Below the pieces are notes generated by a model. That model was not told the DNA's origin, ran no database searches, and worked only from the letters and a program-made list of their open reading frames with translations. A stretch of DNA of 64,000 nt from an uncultured Lachnospiraceae bacterium (lineage in GTDB: Bacteria; Bacillota; Clostridia; Lachnospirales; Lachnospiraceae), in assembly GCA_902767135.1 (NCBI GenBank), contig CACXGE010000027.1, positions 20,870-84,869 on the forward strand. Direction: 5' to 3'. Each line of letters opens with the position of its first letter. Within the stretch, counting starts at the first letter, position 1. This document shows, piece by piece, positions 25,818 to 35,275 of the stretch. The position numbers and the translations under genes were made by a program.

Positions 25818-27125
25818 ATGTTTGCGGATCATGCCAAAATTTATGTGCGTTCCGGCAAGGGAGGCGACGGTCACGTAAGCTTTAGACGTGAAAAATATGT
25901 TCCTAACGGTGGACCAGATGGCGGTGACGGTGGTCATGGCGGAGATGTGATATTTATTGTAGATGAAGGCTTGAATACCCTTTCAGATTTCCGTCACATT
26001 CGAAAATACTGTGCCGGGGACGGAGCAGTAGGTGGAAAACGCAACTGTCGGGGAAAAGACGGTGAAGATATATATATTAAGGTGCCATTAGGTACTGTCA
26101 TCAAGGAATTGGAAAGTGACAAGGTTATCGTGGATATGTCGGATGCCAAAAAGGAATTTCGTATCCTGACCGGTGGAAAAGGTGGACTGGGAAACCAGCA
26201 TTTTGCTACTTCTACCATGCAGGCACCAAAGTATGCCCAGCCAGGTCAGCCAGCCAAGGAATTGAATTTAAAATTGGAATTGAAAGTAATTGCTGATGTT
26301 GGACTCATTGGATTTCCAAATGTAGGTAAGTCTACGTTGCTTTCCAGAGTTACCAATGCAAGACCAAAGATTGCCAACTATCATTTCACCACCATACATC
26401 CCAATTTGGGAGTGGTGGATTTAGACGATGCCAGAGGATTTGTCATTGCAGATATTCCAGGTCTCATAGAAGGAGCTTCGGAAGGCGTAGGCTTAGGCCA
26501 TGAATTTTTGCGTCATATTGAGCGAACAGGTGTAATGATTCATCTGGTAGATGCAGCTTCTACGGAGGGAAGAGACCCTGTTGAAGATATTTATGCCATC
26601 AATAAGGAATTGGAAAATTATAATGAAGAATTGGCAAAGAGACCACAGGTGATTGCAGCAAATAAAATAGATTGTATTTATACAGAAGAGGGAGAGGAAA
26701 GTCCGGTGGATAGGATTCGTAAGGAATTCGAACCGCAGGGAATGAAAGTTTTCCCAATTTCTGCAGTGTCGGGGGAAGGTTTAAAAGAGCTTCTATATTA
26801 CGTAAGTTCTATTTTGGAAGAGAACCAGGTAGAGCCAGTAGTATTTGAACAGGAATACTTCCCGGAAGAGGAACTTTCCTCAGGAAATGAATTTGATGGA
26901 GATGGATACACAGTAGAATACTATGCGCAGGATGACGTATACCTGGTGGAAGGTCCAAAAATCGAGAAGATGTTAGGGTATACGAATCTGGATTCGGAAA
27001 AAGGATTTGCTTTCTTCCAGAAGTTTTTAAAGGACCAGGGAGTGCTGGACAAATTAGAAGCAGCCGGAATTACAGAAGGTGATACTGTCCGTATGTATAG
27101 TTTAGAGTTTGATTACTATAAATAG
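25818..27125 (+). CDS. obgE: Obg/CgtA GTPase
   Basis: GTPase involved in 50S ribosome assembly and the stringent response. The glycine-rich Obg fold (residues 1-158) is recognisable from GGDGGHGGDV and GGKGGLGNQHF. The G domain has G1 GFPNVGKST (165-173), G3 ADIPGLIEG and G4 AANKIDC. The C-terminal OCT domain is present (about 350-435). At 435 residues it is full length. Obg follows rpmA in its conserved position. Confidence 0.98.
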   Translation: MFADHAKIYVRSGKGGDGHVSFRREKYVPNGGPDGGDGGHGGDVIFIVDEGLNTLSDFRHIRKYCAGDGAVGGKRNCRGKDGEDIYIKVPLGTVIKELESDKVIVDMSDAKKEFRILTGGKGGLGNQHFATSTMQAPKYAQPGQPAKELNLKLELKVIADVGLIGFPNVGKSTLLSRVTNARPKIANYHFTTIHPNLGVVDLDDARGFVIADIPGLIEGASEGVGLGHEFLRHIERTGVMIHLVDAASTEGRDPVEDIYAINKELENYNEELAKRPQVIAANKIDCIYTEEGEESPVDRIRKEFEPQGMKVFPISAVSGEGLKELLYYVSSILEENQVEPVVFEQEYFPEEELSSGNEFDGDGYTVEYYAQDDVYLVEGPKIEKMLGYTNLDSEKGFAFFQKFLKDQGVLDKLEAAGITEGDTVRMYSLEFDYYK

Positions 27126-27134
27126 GAGGAAAAT

Positions 27135-27428
27135 ATGACAAGCAAACAAAGAGCGTATTTAAAAAGTCTTGCAAGTACTATGGAACCTATCTTTCAGGTG
27201 GGAAAGTCAAGTCTGACACCAGAATTGACAAAGGCGATTGACGAGGCTATCACGGCAAGGGAGTTAATCAAAATCAGTGTGCTGAAGAATTGTTTTGATG
27301 ATCCTAAGGAAATTGCAAACATTGTTGCAGAGCGTACCCGTTCGGAAGTGGTAATGGTCATTGGAAAGAAGATTATTCTTTATAGAATAGGCAAGAATAA
27401 GAAAAAGAAAATTAATCTTCCTTTATAA
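27135..27428 (+). CDS. yhbY: YhbY-family CRM-domain RNA-binding protein
   Basis: 97-residue single CRM-domain protein that associates with pre-50S particles. The conserved opening TSKQRAYLKSLA, the loop GKSSLT and the ending VIGKKIILYR identify the family. It starts ten bases after obgE with a TAGGAGGAAAAT site overlapping the obgE stop, and is followed by nadD, the usual Firmicutes order. Confidence 0.94.
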   Translation: MTSKQRAYLKSLASTMEPIFQVGKSSLTPELTKAIDEAITARELIKISVLKNCFDDPKEIANIVAERTRSEVVMVIGKKIILYRIGKNKKKKINLPL

Positions 27429-27447
27429 AAATAAAAAGGGGTGGACT

Positions 27448-28062
27448 ATGAGGCGGAAAAAAATAGGAATTTTAGGCGGTACTTTTAATCCGGTGCATAT
27501 TGGACATTTGCAGCTTGCAAAAAATGCCTACGAAACCTTTGGCCTGGATTCGGTGTTGATGATGGTAAACGGTGTACCGCCTCATAAAAGGTCATCGGAA
27601 GTTTTGGATGGTTATATTCGCTTGGAAATGTTAAAAAGAGGCATCTCTCATACCAAAGGTTTGCAGGCATCTGACTTTGAGTTAAAAAGAGAAGAAGTAA
27701 ATTTTACGTATAAAACCTTAGAACTATTGACCTTGGAATATCCCGATACAGATTTTTATTTTATTATGGGCGCAGATTCCTTGTGTGCGATTGATTCCTG
27801 GAAACACCCTGAGAAAATCTGCCAACTTGCTACTTTGCTTGTGGCGGTTAGGGATGACTGGGATAGAATTTTAATCTCTCGTGAAATTGGCAGGGTAAAG
27901 GAAAAATATCAGGCAAACATAGAATTGTTGGATATGCCGGAAATAGAAATTTCCTCAAGTGAAATCCGAGAACGGGTAAGGCAGGGGAAATCTATTTTAC
28001 GTTATGTACCGGTGGAGGTAGACCAATATATTAGAAAACATCAATTGTATCGGGAAGGTTAA
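27448..28062 (+). CDS. nadD: Nicotinate-nucleotide adenylyltransferase
   Basis: Adenylates nicotinate mononucleotide in NAD synthesis. The nucleotidyltransferase motif GGTFNPVHIGH is at residues 10-20, MGADSLCAIDSW in the middle and the second ATP-binding motif SSSEIRERVRQGKS near the C-terminus. The length of 204 residues is usual. It forms a nadD-yqeK-rsfS group, as in many Firmicutes. Confidence 0.96.
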   Translation: MRRKKIGILGGTFNPVHIGHLQLAKNAYETFGLDSVLMMVNGVPPHKRSSEVLDGYIRLEMLKRGISHTKGLQASDFELKREEVNFTYKTLELLTLEYPDTDFYFIMGADSLCAIDSWKHPEKICQLATLLVAVRDDWDRILISREIGRVKEKYQANIELLDMPEIEISSSEIRERVRQGKSILRYVPVEVDQYIRKHQLYREG

Positions 28063-28072
28063 AAACGAAAAG

Positions 28073-28104
28073 GTAACAGTTTGGCAAATAGTCTGAACTG
28101 TTAC
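28073..28104. repeat. Intergenic hairpin of the CTGTTAC type
   Basis: GTAACAGTT and AACTGTTAC are exact inverted copies, separated by 14 bases. The hairpin lies between nadD and yqeK without a T-run. It resembles other hairpins at 36325-36360 and 53113-53140. Confidence 0.55.
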
Positions 28105-28138
28105 GTGAATCGTGTGAATGAATACAGGGAGGAGAATT

Positions 28139-28741
28139 ATGTCGAAAGCAGGTTGTTTTCCAGAATATCAAAAAAAATTAAAAAAAGAACTGGATGAAGC
28201 TCGTTATGAACACACTCTTGGGGTTGCGTATACAGCGGCAGCTCTGGCTATGCGCTATGGTGCAAATCTGCAACAGGCCCAGGTGGCAGGCCTGCTTCAC
28301 GACTGTGCAAAGTGTATTCCAAATCCAAAGAAGATTCAGATGTGTGAAAAATACAATATCACCATTACGGAATTGGAGCGGAAGAATCCTTTTTTGTTAC
28401 ATGCAAAGTTAGGAGCCTTCCTGGCAATGGAGAAATATGGGATTACAGATAAAGAGATTACCAGTGCAATTTTAAATCATACCACGGGAAAACCCAATAT
28501 GTCCCTATTGGACAAGATTATCTTTGTGGCGGATTATATTGAACCTATGAGAAAGAAACAGCCAAATCTGTCACAGATACGTCAACTGGCATTTTTGGAT
28601 TTAGATAAAGCGTTGGTTTGGATTTTAAGGGATACCTTAAATTTCCTAAATGCTTCAGATGGAGAGGTAGACCCAATGACAGAGAAAACCTACAACTATT
28701 ACCGGGAGAAGGTAGAGGATTGTGAAAAGAAAAATGTGTGA
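28139..28741 (+). CDS. yqeK: YqeK-type HD-domain hydrolase
   Basis: HD-superfamily phosphohydrolase; YqeK proteins cleave diadenosine tetraphosphate symmetrically. Metal ligands are visible in YEHTLGV, GLLHDCAK and the later ILNHTTGKP and DYIEPMR segments. I place the start at 28139 after GGGAGGAGAATT, giving 200 residues; the longer frame from 28118 has no ribosome-binding site of its own. Position between nadD and rsfS is the normal one. Confidence 0.93.
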   Translation: MSKAGCFPEYQKKLKKELDEARYEHTLGVAYTAAALAMRYGANLQQAQVAGLLHDCAKCIPNPKKIQMCEKYNITITELERKNPFLLHAKLGAFLAMEKYGITDKEITSAILNHTTGKPNMSLLDKIIFVADYIEPMRKKQPNLSQIRQLAFLDLDKALVWILRDTLNFLNASDGEVDPMTEKTYNYYREKVEDCEKKNV

Positions 28742-28761
28742 TTTGGTGCACTTGATTTTCA

Positions 28762-28787
28762 AGCTGTGATAGGACAGCTATTATAAT
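28762..28787 (+). promoter_or_regulatory. Possible promoter with an inverted repeat upstream of rsfS
   Basis: A perfect -10 TATAAT (28782-28787) follows an inverted repeat AGCTGT-6-ACAGCT (28762-28779). The nearest -35-like TTGATT (28752-28757) is 24 bases away, too far for normal use, so activity might need a factor binding the inverted repeat. Confidence 0.35.
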
Positions 28788-28805
28788 GAAAGAAAGGGAA
28801 AGCTA

Positions 28806-29162
28806 ATGTTGGAAGATTCAAAGAAAATGGCAAAGCTCGTAATTGAGGCTTTGGAAGACAAGAAAGCAGAGGATATAAAAATTATCGATATCAGTGGAGT
28901 ATCGGTGTTGGCAGATTATTTTATTATCGCAAATGGAACTAATACCAATCAGGTCCAGGCAATGATTGACAATGTGGAAGAAACTTTGGGAAAAGCCGGA
29001 TACACTCCAAAGCAGATTGAAGGTTATAACACAGCCAACTGGGTGTTGATGGATTACACAGATGTCATCGTACATGTATTTGATAAAGAAAACAGATTGT
29101 TCTACGATTTGGAAAGAATCTGGAGAGATGGTAGGGAAGTATCAAAAGATGATATAAAATAA
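28806..29162 (+). CDS. rsfS: Ribosomal silencing factor RsfS
   Basis: Binds L14 and blocks subunit joining during starvation. The family signature is visible: KMAKLVIEALEDKKAEDI, then DYFIIANGTNTNQVQAM and the ending WVLMDYTDVIVHVFDKENRLFYDLERIW (core YTDVIVHVF, residues about 82-90). At 118 residues it is of normal length. It closes the nadD-yqeK-rsfS group. Confidence 0.95.
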   Translation: MLEDSKKMAKLVIEALEDKKAEDIKIIDISGVSVLADYFIIANGTNTNQVQAMIDNVEETLGKAGYTPKQIEGYNTANWVLMDYTDVIVHVFDKENRLFYDLERIWRDGREVSKDDIK

Positions 29163-29163
29163 C

Positions 29164-29192
29164 GTATCTGTTGTAAACTACGGACCAGATAC
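29164..29192. repeat. GTATCTG/CAGATAC hairpin after rsfS
   Basis: GTATCTG (29164-29170) and CAGATAC (29186-29192) can pair around a 15-base loop. The stem matches the core of the dispersed hairpin family. No T-run follows. Confidence 0.45.
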
Positions 29193-29230
29193 TAAATAAA
29201 TGGATTATATGACAGGGAAGGTAATGAAAA

Positions 29231-31153
29231 ATGGCAAAACAGGTAACTTATGATGCACAGAATATATCGGTTTTGGAAGGCTTGGAGGCAGTTCGTAAAC
29301 GTCCTGGAATGTACATTGGTAGTACAACCACAAAAGGATTGAATCATTTGATTTATGAAATTGTGGACAACTCTGTAGATGAACATCTGGCAGGCTTTTG
29401 TTCCAAAATTGAGGTGACCTTGGAGAAAGATGGTTCGGCAACCATCAGCGATAATGGCAGGGGAATTCCAGTGGATATGCATGAGAAAGGGATGAGCGCA
29501 GAACGATTGGTGTTTACTACACTCCACGCGGGAGGAAAATTTGATGATTCTGTATACAAAACCAGCGGTGGTCTTCATGGCGTGGGTTCTTCTGTTGTAA
29601 ATGCCCTGTCCAATTACCTGGATATTGAAATTAAGCGGGATGGATTCATACATCACGACAGATATGAGAAAGGAAATCCTGTTATTCCATTAGAGAATGG
29701 ATTGTTGCCAACTTTGGGTAAGACCAAGGAAACAGGTACCAAAATTAATTTCCTTCCAGATGATGCCATTTTTGAAAAGACTAAGTTCAAGGCAGAAGAA
29801 ATTAAATCAAGGCTGCACGAGACTGCTTACCTGAATCCGGAACTTACCATTATTTTCACAGATATGCGTCAGGTGGAACCAGAGGTAGTAGAGTACCATG
29901 AACCGGATGGAATTGTAGGCTTTGTAAAAGACATTGACCATAAAAGCGAAGCTGTGACGGATGTGGTATATTTTAAAGGGGAAAGTGACAATATTACAGT
30001 GGAAGTTGCATTTCAGTTTGTCAATGAGTTTCATGAAAATATATTGGGATTTTGTAATAACATCTATAATGCAGAAGGTGGCGCCCATTTAACCGGATTT
30101 AAGACGGTGTTTACTACCATCATAAATTCCTATGCAAGAGAGTTAGGGATATTAAAAGAAAAAGATGCAAATTTCACGGGAGCGGATATTCGAAATGGAA
30201 TGACAGCAGTTGTCTCTATCAAACATCCGGATCCTAGATTTGAAGGACAGACAAAGACAAAGCTGGATAATCAGGATGCAGCCAAGGCGGTAAGCAAAGT
30301 AACCGGCGATGAAATCACAAGATTTTTTGATAGAAATTTAGAAACTTTAAAAAGTGTTATTGGCTGTGCCGAAAAGGCAGCTAAAATCCGAAAAACAGAA
30401 GAAAAGGCAAAGACCAATATGTTGAGTAAGCCTAAATTCTCTTTTGATTCCAACGGAAAATTAGCAAACTGCGGAAGCCGTGATGCTTCCAAATGCGAAA
30501 TTTTCATTGTGGAGGGAGATTCGGCAGGGGGTTCTGCAAAGACAGCAAGAAACCGGGAATATCAGGCAATTCTTCCTATCCGTGGTAAGATTTTGAATGT
30601 GGAAAAAGCAAGTATGGATAAGGTGTTAGCCAATGCAGAAATCAAGACCATGATTAATGCCTTCGGTTGTGGTTTTTCAGAAGGCTATGGCAACGATTTT
30701 GATATTACAAAACTTCGCTATGACAAGATTATTATCATGGCAGATGCGGACGTGGATGGAGCACATATCTCCACACTTTTGCTGACCTTATTTTACCGTT
30801 TTATGCCGGAACTAATTTTTGAAGGACACGTATATATTGCTATGCCACCACTTTATAAGGCTATGCCGTCTAAGGGAGAAGAAGAATATTTATATGACGA
30901 TAAAGCGTTGGAAAGATATCGAAAAACCCACAAAGGAAGTTTTACCTTACAAAGATACAAAGGATTAGGAGAAATGGATGCAGACCAGTTGTGGGAGACA
31001 ACCTTAAACCCAGAGACCAGAATGCTCAAGCAGGTAGAAATTGAAGATGCCAGAATGGCATCGGAGGTTACAGAAATGCTGATGGGAACAGAGGTTCCAC
31101 CGAGAAAAGCATTTATCTATCAGCATGCTCAGGATGCTGAATTAGACATATAG
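29231..31153 (+). CDS. parE: Type IIA topoisomerase subunit B (ParE/GyrB family, probably topoisomerase IV)
   Basis: ATPase subunit of a DNA topoisomerase. The GHKL domain shows EIVDNSVDEH, DNGRGIPVD and GGLHGVGSSVVN; the TOPRIM part shows EGDSAGGSAK (about residue 427) and DADVDGAHI (about 503). The C-terminal QRYKGLGEM and PETR motifs are typical. The subunit A gene follows after 16 bases. In Firmicutes the true gyrase pair lies near the origin with recF, so this pair, far from dnaA/recF genes, is more likely topoisomerase IV. That choice is inference; motifs alone do not separate the two. Confidence 0.85.
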   Translation: MAKQVTYDAQNISVLEGLEAVRKRPGMYIGSTTTKGLNHLIYEIVDNSVDEHLAGFCSKIEVTLEKDGSATISDNGRGIPVDMHEKGMSAERLVFTTLHAGGKFDDSVYKTSGGLHGVGSSVVNALSNYLDIEIKRDGFIHHDRYEKGNPVIPLENGLLPTLGKTKETGTKINFLPDDAIFEKTKFKAEEIKSRLHETAYLNPELTIIFTDMRQVEPEVVEYHEPDGIVGFVKDIDHKSEAVTDVVYFKGESDNITVEVAFQFVNEFHENILGFCNNIYNAEGGAHLTGFKTVFTTIINSYARELGILKEKDANFTGADIRNGMTAVVSIKHPDPRFEGQTKTKLDNQDAAKAVSKVTGDEITRFFDRNLETLKSVIGCAEKAAKIRKTEEKAKTNMLSKPKFSFDSNGKLANCGSRDASKCEIFIVEGDSAGGSAKTARNREYQAILPIRGKILNVEKASMDKVLANAEIKTMINAFGCGFSEGYGNDFDITKLRYDKIIIMADADVDGAHISTLLLTLFYRFMPELIFEGHVYIAMPPLYKAMPSKGEEEYLYDDKALERYRKTHKGSFTLQRYKGLGEMDADQLWETTLNPETRMLKQVEIEDARMASEVTEMLMGTEVPPRKAFIYQHAQDAELDI

Positions 31154-31169
31154 AGGATGGTAGAGGAAA

Positions 31170-33452
31170 ATGGAAGAACAGATTATTAAAACGGAATATT
31201 CGGATATTATGCAGAAATCCTACATTGACTATGCCATGAGTGTTATTATTGCAAGAGCATTGCCAGATGTAAGAGATGGATTAAAACCGGTGCAAAGAAG
31301 AACGTTATATGATATGTATGAATTGGGAATTCGGTATGATAAGCCATATAGAAAATGCGCGCGTATTGTAGGTGATACTATGGGTAAGTATCATCCTCAT
31401 GGTGACAGTTCCATATACGATGCTTTGGTTGTGATGGCCCAGGATTTCAAAAAGGGTCAGCCTTTAGTACAAGGACATGGAAATTTTGGCTCCATTGAGG
31501 GAGATGGTGCGGCAGCCATGCGTTATACGGAAGCTCGTCTGGAGAAGATTACCCAGGAAGTTTTTCTTGCGGATCTGGACAAAAACGTAGTAGATTTTGG
31601 ACCGAACTTTGATGAGACAGAGAGAGAACCTTTGGTCTTGCCGGTAAAGGTGCCCAATTTTCTGCTAAACGGAGCGGAAGGTATTGCGGTAGGTATGGCT
31701 ACCTCAGTGCCACCTCACAATCTGGGAGAGTTAATAGAAGCGGAAAAAGCATTCTTAAAAAATCCTGATATTACCACGGAAGAATTGATGAAATATATCC
31801 AGGGACCGGATTTCCCTACTGGTGGAATTGTGGTCAATAAGGACGAACTCACTGAAATATATAAGACAGGAGTTGGTAAGATTAAAGTCCGGGGCAAAGT
31901 GGAAATAGAACATGGAAAGGGTGGTAAAGACAAGATTGTCATCACAGAAATTCCTTACACTATGGTAGGTGCCAACATTGGAAAATTCTTAAATGATGTT
32001 GGCAATCTGGTGGAGAGCAGAAAAGCACCGGACATTGTTGATATTTCAAACCAGTCTTCCAAGGAGGGTATCCGCATTGTACTGGAATTGAAGAAAAATG
32101 CGGATACAGAGCAGATTATCAATATGCTTTACAAAAAAACCAAGCTGGAAGATACCTTTGGGATGAATATGCTGGCAGTGGCAGATGGAAAGCCTGAGAC
32201 TATGGGGCTAAAGCAGGTGATTGAATACCATTTGGATTTTCAGTATGAAGTGACAACCAGAAAGTATCAAACGCTGCTTCAAAAAGAACTGGAAAAAAAG
32301 GAGATTCAGGAAGGTTTAATGAAAGCCTGTGATGTGATTGATCTCATCATTGAAATTCTTCGAGGAAGTAAAAATATTAAACAGGCCAAGGCTTGTCTGG
32401 TGGAAGGTGATACGGAAAATATCAGCTTTAAGTCAAAGGCATCAGAGAAGGCTGCCGCTAAACTAAGGTTTACAGAACGCCAGGCACAGGCAATTCTAGA
32501 CATGAGACTGTATAAACTCATCGGCCTGGAAATAGATGCACTGATAAAAGATCATGAAAACACAATGGCAAACATTGCAAAATATGAGGATATTCTGAAT
32601 AATAATACATCCATGACCAAGGTCATCCGTAAGGAACTGGATGATATTAAGAAGGCATATGCAAAGCCAAGAAAAACAGTGATTGAAAACGGCGTAGAAG
32701 CAGTTTATGAGGAAAAGAAAATAGAAGAACAGGAAGTGGTGTTTGTCATGGACAGATTTGGATATGCAAAAACCATTGATACTTCTACCTATGAGAGAAA
32801 CAAAGAAACTGTAGACGGGGAAAACAAATATGTCTTTTGCTGTATGAATACGGACAAGGTCTGTCTTTTTACCAAGAATGGAATGATGCATAGCCTAAAG
32901 GTGCTGGATCTTCCGGCTGGAAAAATGAGGGATAAGGGAACTCCGGTAGACAACCTGAGCAATTTTAACAGCGCAGAGGATGAACTGGTATATGTTCAGG
33001 CAGTGAAAAATATGGAGGATAAGAATTTTGTATTTGTAACAGAACATGGTATGATGAAAAAGGTAATGGGCAGCGAGTTTAACGTTTCAAAGAGGAGCAT
33101 TGCGGCAACTAAGTTATCAGAAGAAGATAAAGTTTCCAAAATTTTAGAGGAAGCTTTGATACTGATTACAGAGGATATGGAGGTATCAGATATTCCAAAG
33201 AATACCAATAATATCTGTCTGATTACGAAGAAAGGAATCTTTTTAAGATTTGACTCTAGGGAAGTCTCAGAAATGAAACGAGGAGCCGTCGGAGTGAAAG
33301 GGATTGCTTTAGATGGGGATGATTTGGTGGAAGATGCTTATATATTTGACGAAAATGATTCTTATACTGTTTCCTATGGTGAAAAAGAAGTTACCCTCAC
33401 CAGATTAAAGAAGGCAAAAAGAGGAACCAAAGGAAATAAGTATAGAGGCTAG
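31170..33452 (+). CDS. parC: Type IIA topoisomerase subunit A (ParC/GyrA family, probably topoisomerase IV)
   Basis: DNA-cleaving subunit. The active-site Tyr is residue 119 in [10 protein letters not shown], and the quinolone-region [11 protein letters not shown] is intact. The C-terminal part carries beta-pinwheel repeats such as [12 protein letters not shown] see no canonical gyrase box QRRGGKG; the nearest is AKRGTKG at the very end. That supports a topoisomerase IV role, though the pinwheel looks gyrase-like. At 760 residues it is slightly short for gyrase A. It is co-transcribed with the B subunit. Confidence 0.83.
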   Translation: MEEQIIKTEYSDIMQKSYIDYAMSVIIARALPDVRDGLKPVQRRTLYDMYELGIRYDKPYRKCARIVGDTMGKYHPHGDSSIYDALVVMAQDFKKGQPLVQGHGNFGSIEGDGAAAMRYTEARLEKITQEVFLADLDKNVVDFGPNFDETEREPLVLPVKVPNFLLNGAEGIAVGMATSVPPHNLGELIEAEKAFLKNPDITTEELMKYIQGPDFPTGGIVVNKDELTEIYKTGVGKIKVRGKVEIEHGKGGKDKIVITEIPYTMVGANIGKFLNDVGNLVESRKAPDIVDISNQSSKEGIRIVLELKKNADTEQIINMLYKKTKLEDTFGMNMLAVADGKPETMGLKQVIEYHLDFQYEVTTRKYQTLLQKELEKKEIQEGLMKACDVIDLIIEILRGSKNIKQAKACLVEGDTENISFKSKASEKAAAKLRFTERQAQAILDMRLYKLIGLEIDALIKDHENTMANIAKYEDILNNNTSMTKVIRKELDDIKKAYAKPRKTVIENGVEAVYEEKKIEEQEVVFVMDRFGYAKTIDTSTYERNKETVDGENKYVFCCMNTDKVCLFTKNGMMHSLKVLDLPAGKMRDKGTPVDNLSNFNSAEDELVYVQAVKNMEDKNFVFVTEHGMMKKVMGSEFNVSKRSIAATKLSEEDKVSKILEEALILITEDMEVSDIPKNTNNICLITKKGIFLRFDSREVSEMKRGAVGVKGIALDGDDLVEDAYIFDENDSYTVSYGEKEVTLTRLKKAKRGTKGNKYRG

Positions 33453-33461
33453 GAGGATGAA

Positions 33462-34025
33462 ATGAGAGTCATAGCAGGAAGTGCAAGAAGGTTGCTGTTA
33501 AAGACAGTGGAAGGACAGGATACCCGACCAACCCAGGACAGGATTAAGGAAACACTGTTTAATATGTTGCAGTATGATTTGGCAGACTGTCGTTTCTTGG
33601 ATTTGTTTAGTGGAAGTGGTGGAATTGGAATCGAGGCATTGAGCAGAGGAGCTCGTTATGCCTGGTTTGTGGAAAAAAATCCGGCGGCAGCAAAATGCAT
33701 ACGTGAGAATTTAAAAACTACCCACCTTGCAGATAAAGGTGAGTTGATGGAAACAGATTACCTTACTGCCTTGAAGCGTTTGGAAGGTCAGAAGGGATTG
33801 GATTTTATTTTTATGGACCCACCCTACAATCATGAATATGAGAGAGAAGTGCTGCGTTATCTAAATCAGTCCTCTCTGGCAGATGAAAACACTACGATTA
33901 TTGTAGAGGCGTCTCTGGAAACAGATTTTACATTTCTGGAGGAGGAACAACTTGACTTTGAAGTTGTAAAATATAAAAAATATAAAACAAATATGCACGT
34001 ATTTATAGCGAGAAAAGAGGCTTGA
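33462..34025 (+). CDS. rsmD: 16S rRNA (guanine-N2)-methyltransferase RsmD
   Basis: Methylates G966 of 16S rRNA. The N-terminal [13 protein letters not shown], the SAM-binding [19 protein letters not shown] and the catalytic FMDPPYN are present. Length is 187 residues, as expected. It lies one base before coaD, the standard Firmicutes neighbour. Confidence 0.95.
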   Translation: MRVIAGSARRLLLKTVEGQDTRPTQDRIKETLFNMLQYDLADCRFLDLFSGSGGIGIEALSRGARYAWFVEKNPAAAKCIRENLKTTHLADKGELMETDYLTALKRLEGQKGLDFIFMDPPYNHEYEREVLRYLNQSSLADENTTIIVEASLETDFTFLEEEQLDFEVVKYKKYKTNMHVFIARKEA

Positions 34026-34026
34026 G

Positions 34027-34512
34027 ATGGCAAAAGCGTTGTATTCCGGAAGTTTTGACCCAGTAACATTAGGACATTTAGATATTATAAAAAGAGCAGC
34101 CAATGTATTTGACGAGGTTGTGGTGGCGGTTTTAAATAATAAGGCGAAAAATCCATTGTTTTCTGTGGAAGAACGTGTTAATATGTTAGAAGAAACTACC
34201 AAGGATTTGCCAAATGTAAAAATCACATCATTTCGTGGTTTGCTGGTAGATTTTGCAAGAGAAGAAAACATAAATGTAATTGTGAGAGGATTAAGGGCAA
34301 TTACAGATTTTGAATACGAACTTCAGATGGCACAGACCAATCATGAGTTATTACCGGATGTGGATACGATGTTCCTTACAACAAATATCTTATATTCCTA
34401 TGTAAGTTCTACGATCGTAAAAGAGGTGGCCTCATACCATGGAGATGTCTCCCATTTTGTGCCGGAATGTATTGAAGAGAAGATAAAGGAAAAATACGTT
34501 AGTGTGCAGTAA
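34027..34512 (+). CDS. coaD: Pantetheine-phosphate adenylyltransferase
   Basis: Penultimate enzyme of coenzyme A synthesis. The nucleotidyltransferase motif is [16 protein letters not shown] near the N-terminus, followed by [13 protein letters not shown] and the C-terminal [16 protein letters not shown]. At 161 residues it is the normal size. It is paired with rsmD. Confidence 0.97.
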   Translation: MAKALYSGSFDPVTLGHLDIIKRAANVFDEVVVAVLNNKAKNPLFSVEERVNMLEETTKDLPNVKITSFRGLLVDFAREENINVIVRGLRAITDFEYELQMAQTNHELLPDVDTMFLTTNILYSYVSSTIVKEVASYHGDVSHFVPECIEEKIKEKYVSVQ

Positions 34513-34559
34513 CAAAAACACAAAAGTGTATAAAATGGAGCAGAAGGAGAAGGGTTATC

Positions 34560-35207
34560 ATGGCTAGTGTAAGTAGAATAGAAGAAATTATAGATGATAT
34601 TGAAGATTATATTGAAAGCTGTAAATTTGTACCGTTATCTTCCCAGAATCTGATGGTATCAAAATCAATTATTGAAGATTTGATTCGGGAACTTAGGATG
34701 AAAACACCAGAAGAAATCAAAAGATATCAGAAGATTATTGCCAACCGGGAGGCAATACTAGAGGATGCTCAGTTGAAAGCGGACGCTATGTTGGAAGAGG
34801 CGAATAGACAGACTGCGGCATTGGTAAACGAACATGAAGTAATGCAGCAGGCAGTGGAGCAGGCAACAGAAATCGTCAATCAAGCCACACAGCAGGCACA
34901 GCAGATTTTGGATGATGCCACAAGAGATGCCAATGAAATCCGTATAAGCGCAATGGAATATACGGATGATTTGCTGAAAAGTTTACAGCATATTATAGGG
35001 CATGCTATGGATTCCGCATCTGCCAAATATGACAGCCTGATTTTTGAATTAAAGAAGACCTGTGATGTGGTAGATGCAAACAGAGCCTCTCTGGGAGAAT
35101 CACTGGGTACGGCACCACAGCAGGAATATCCGGAACAGGAATTCTCACAGGAACAGCAGATGTCACCAGAGTTTCCGGAGGATATGGAGATTACATATCA
35201 AGAGTAG
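34560..35207 (+). CDS. Coiled-coil protein of the ATP-synthase-b/DivIVA-like type, function unknown
   Basis: 215 residues dominated by a long alanine- and glutamine-rich coiled coil (residues about 60-165, e.g. AEEANRQTAALVNEHEV-like heptads and ATQQAQQILDDATRDA). A glutamine/proline-rich tail (about 185-215) follows. No membrane segment is present. Similar proteins in Clostridia are annotated variously as vacuolar ATPase subunit H-like or DivIVA-like, only because of the coiled coil. Position between coaD and ylbJ is typical in Lachnospiraceae. A scaffold role near the septum is possible but unsupported by any motif. Confidence 0.75.
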   Translation: MASVSRIEEIIDDIEDYIESCKFVPLSSQNLMVSKSIIEDLIRELRMKTPEEIKRYQKIIANREAILEDAQLKADAMLEEANRQTAALVNEHEVMQQAVEQATEIVNQATQQAQQILDDATRDANEIRISAMEYTDDLLKSLQHIIGHAMDSASAKYDSLIFELKKTCDVVDANRASLGESLGTAPQQEYPEQEFSQEQQMSPEFPEDMEITYQE

Positions 35208-35216
35208 CTTGCATTT

Positions 35217-35275
35217 GTCGGCATTGACCGATTTGCGTATCTGTTCATTGGTTCTGAACAGATACTAGTAAATAT
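35217..35275 (+). repeat. Dispersed intergenic repeat, copy 2, overlapping the end of ylbJ
   Basis: GCATTGACCGATTTGC is followed by a perfect 11-base-pair stem, GTATCTGTTCA (35237-35247) and TGAACAGATAC (35255-35265), with loop TTGGTTC, then GTAAATAT. It matches copy 1 at 9958-10020 along its whole length. It lies between converging genes and supplies the last six sense codons and the stop of ylbJ on the other strand. Confidence 0.75.
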
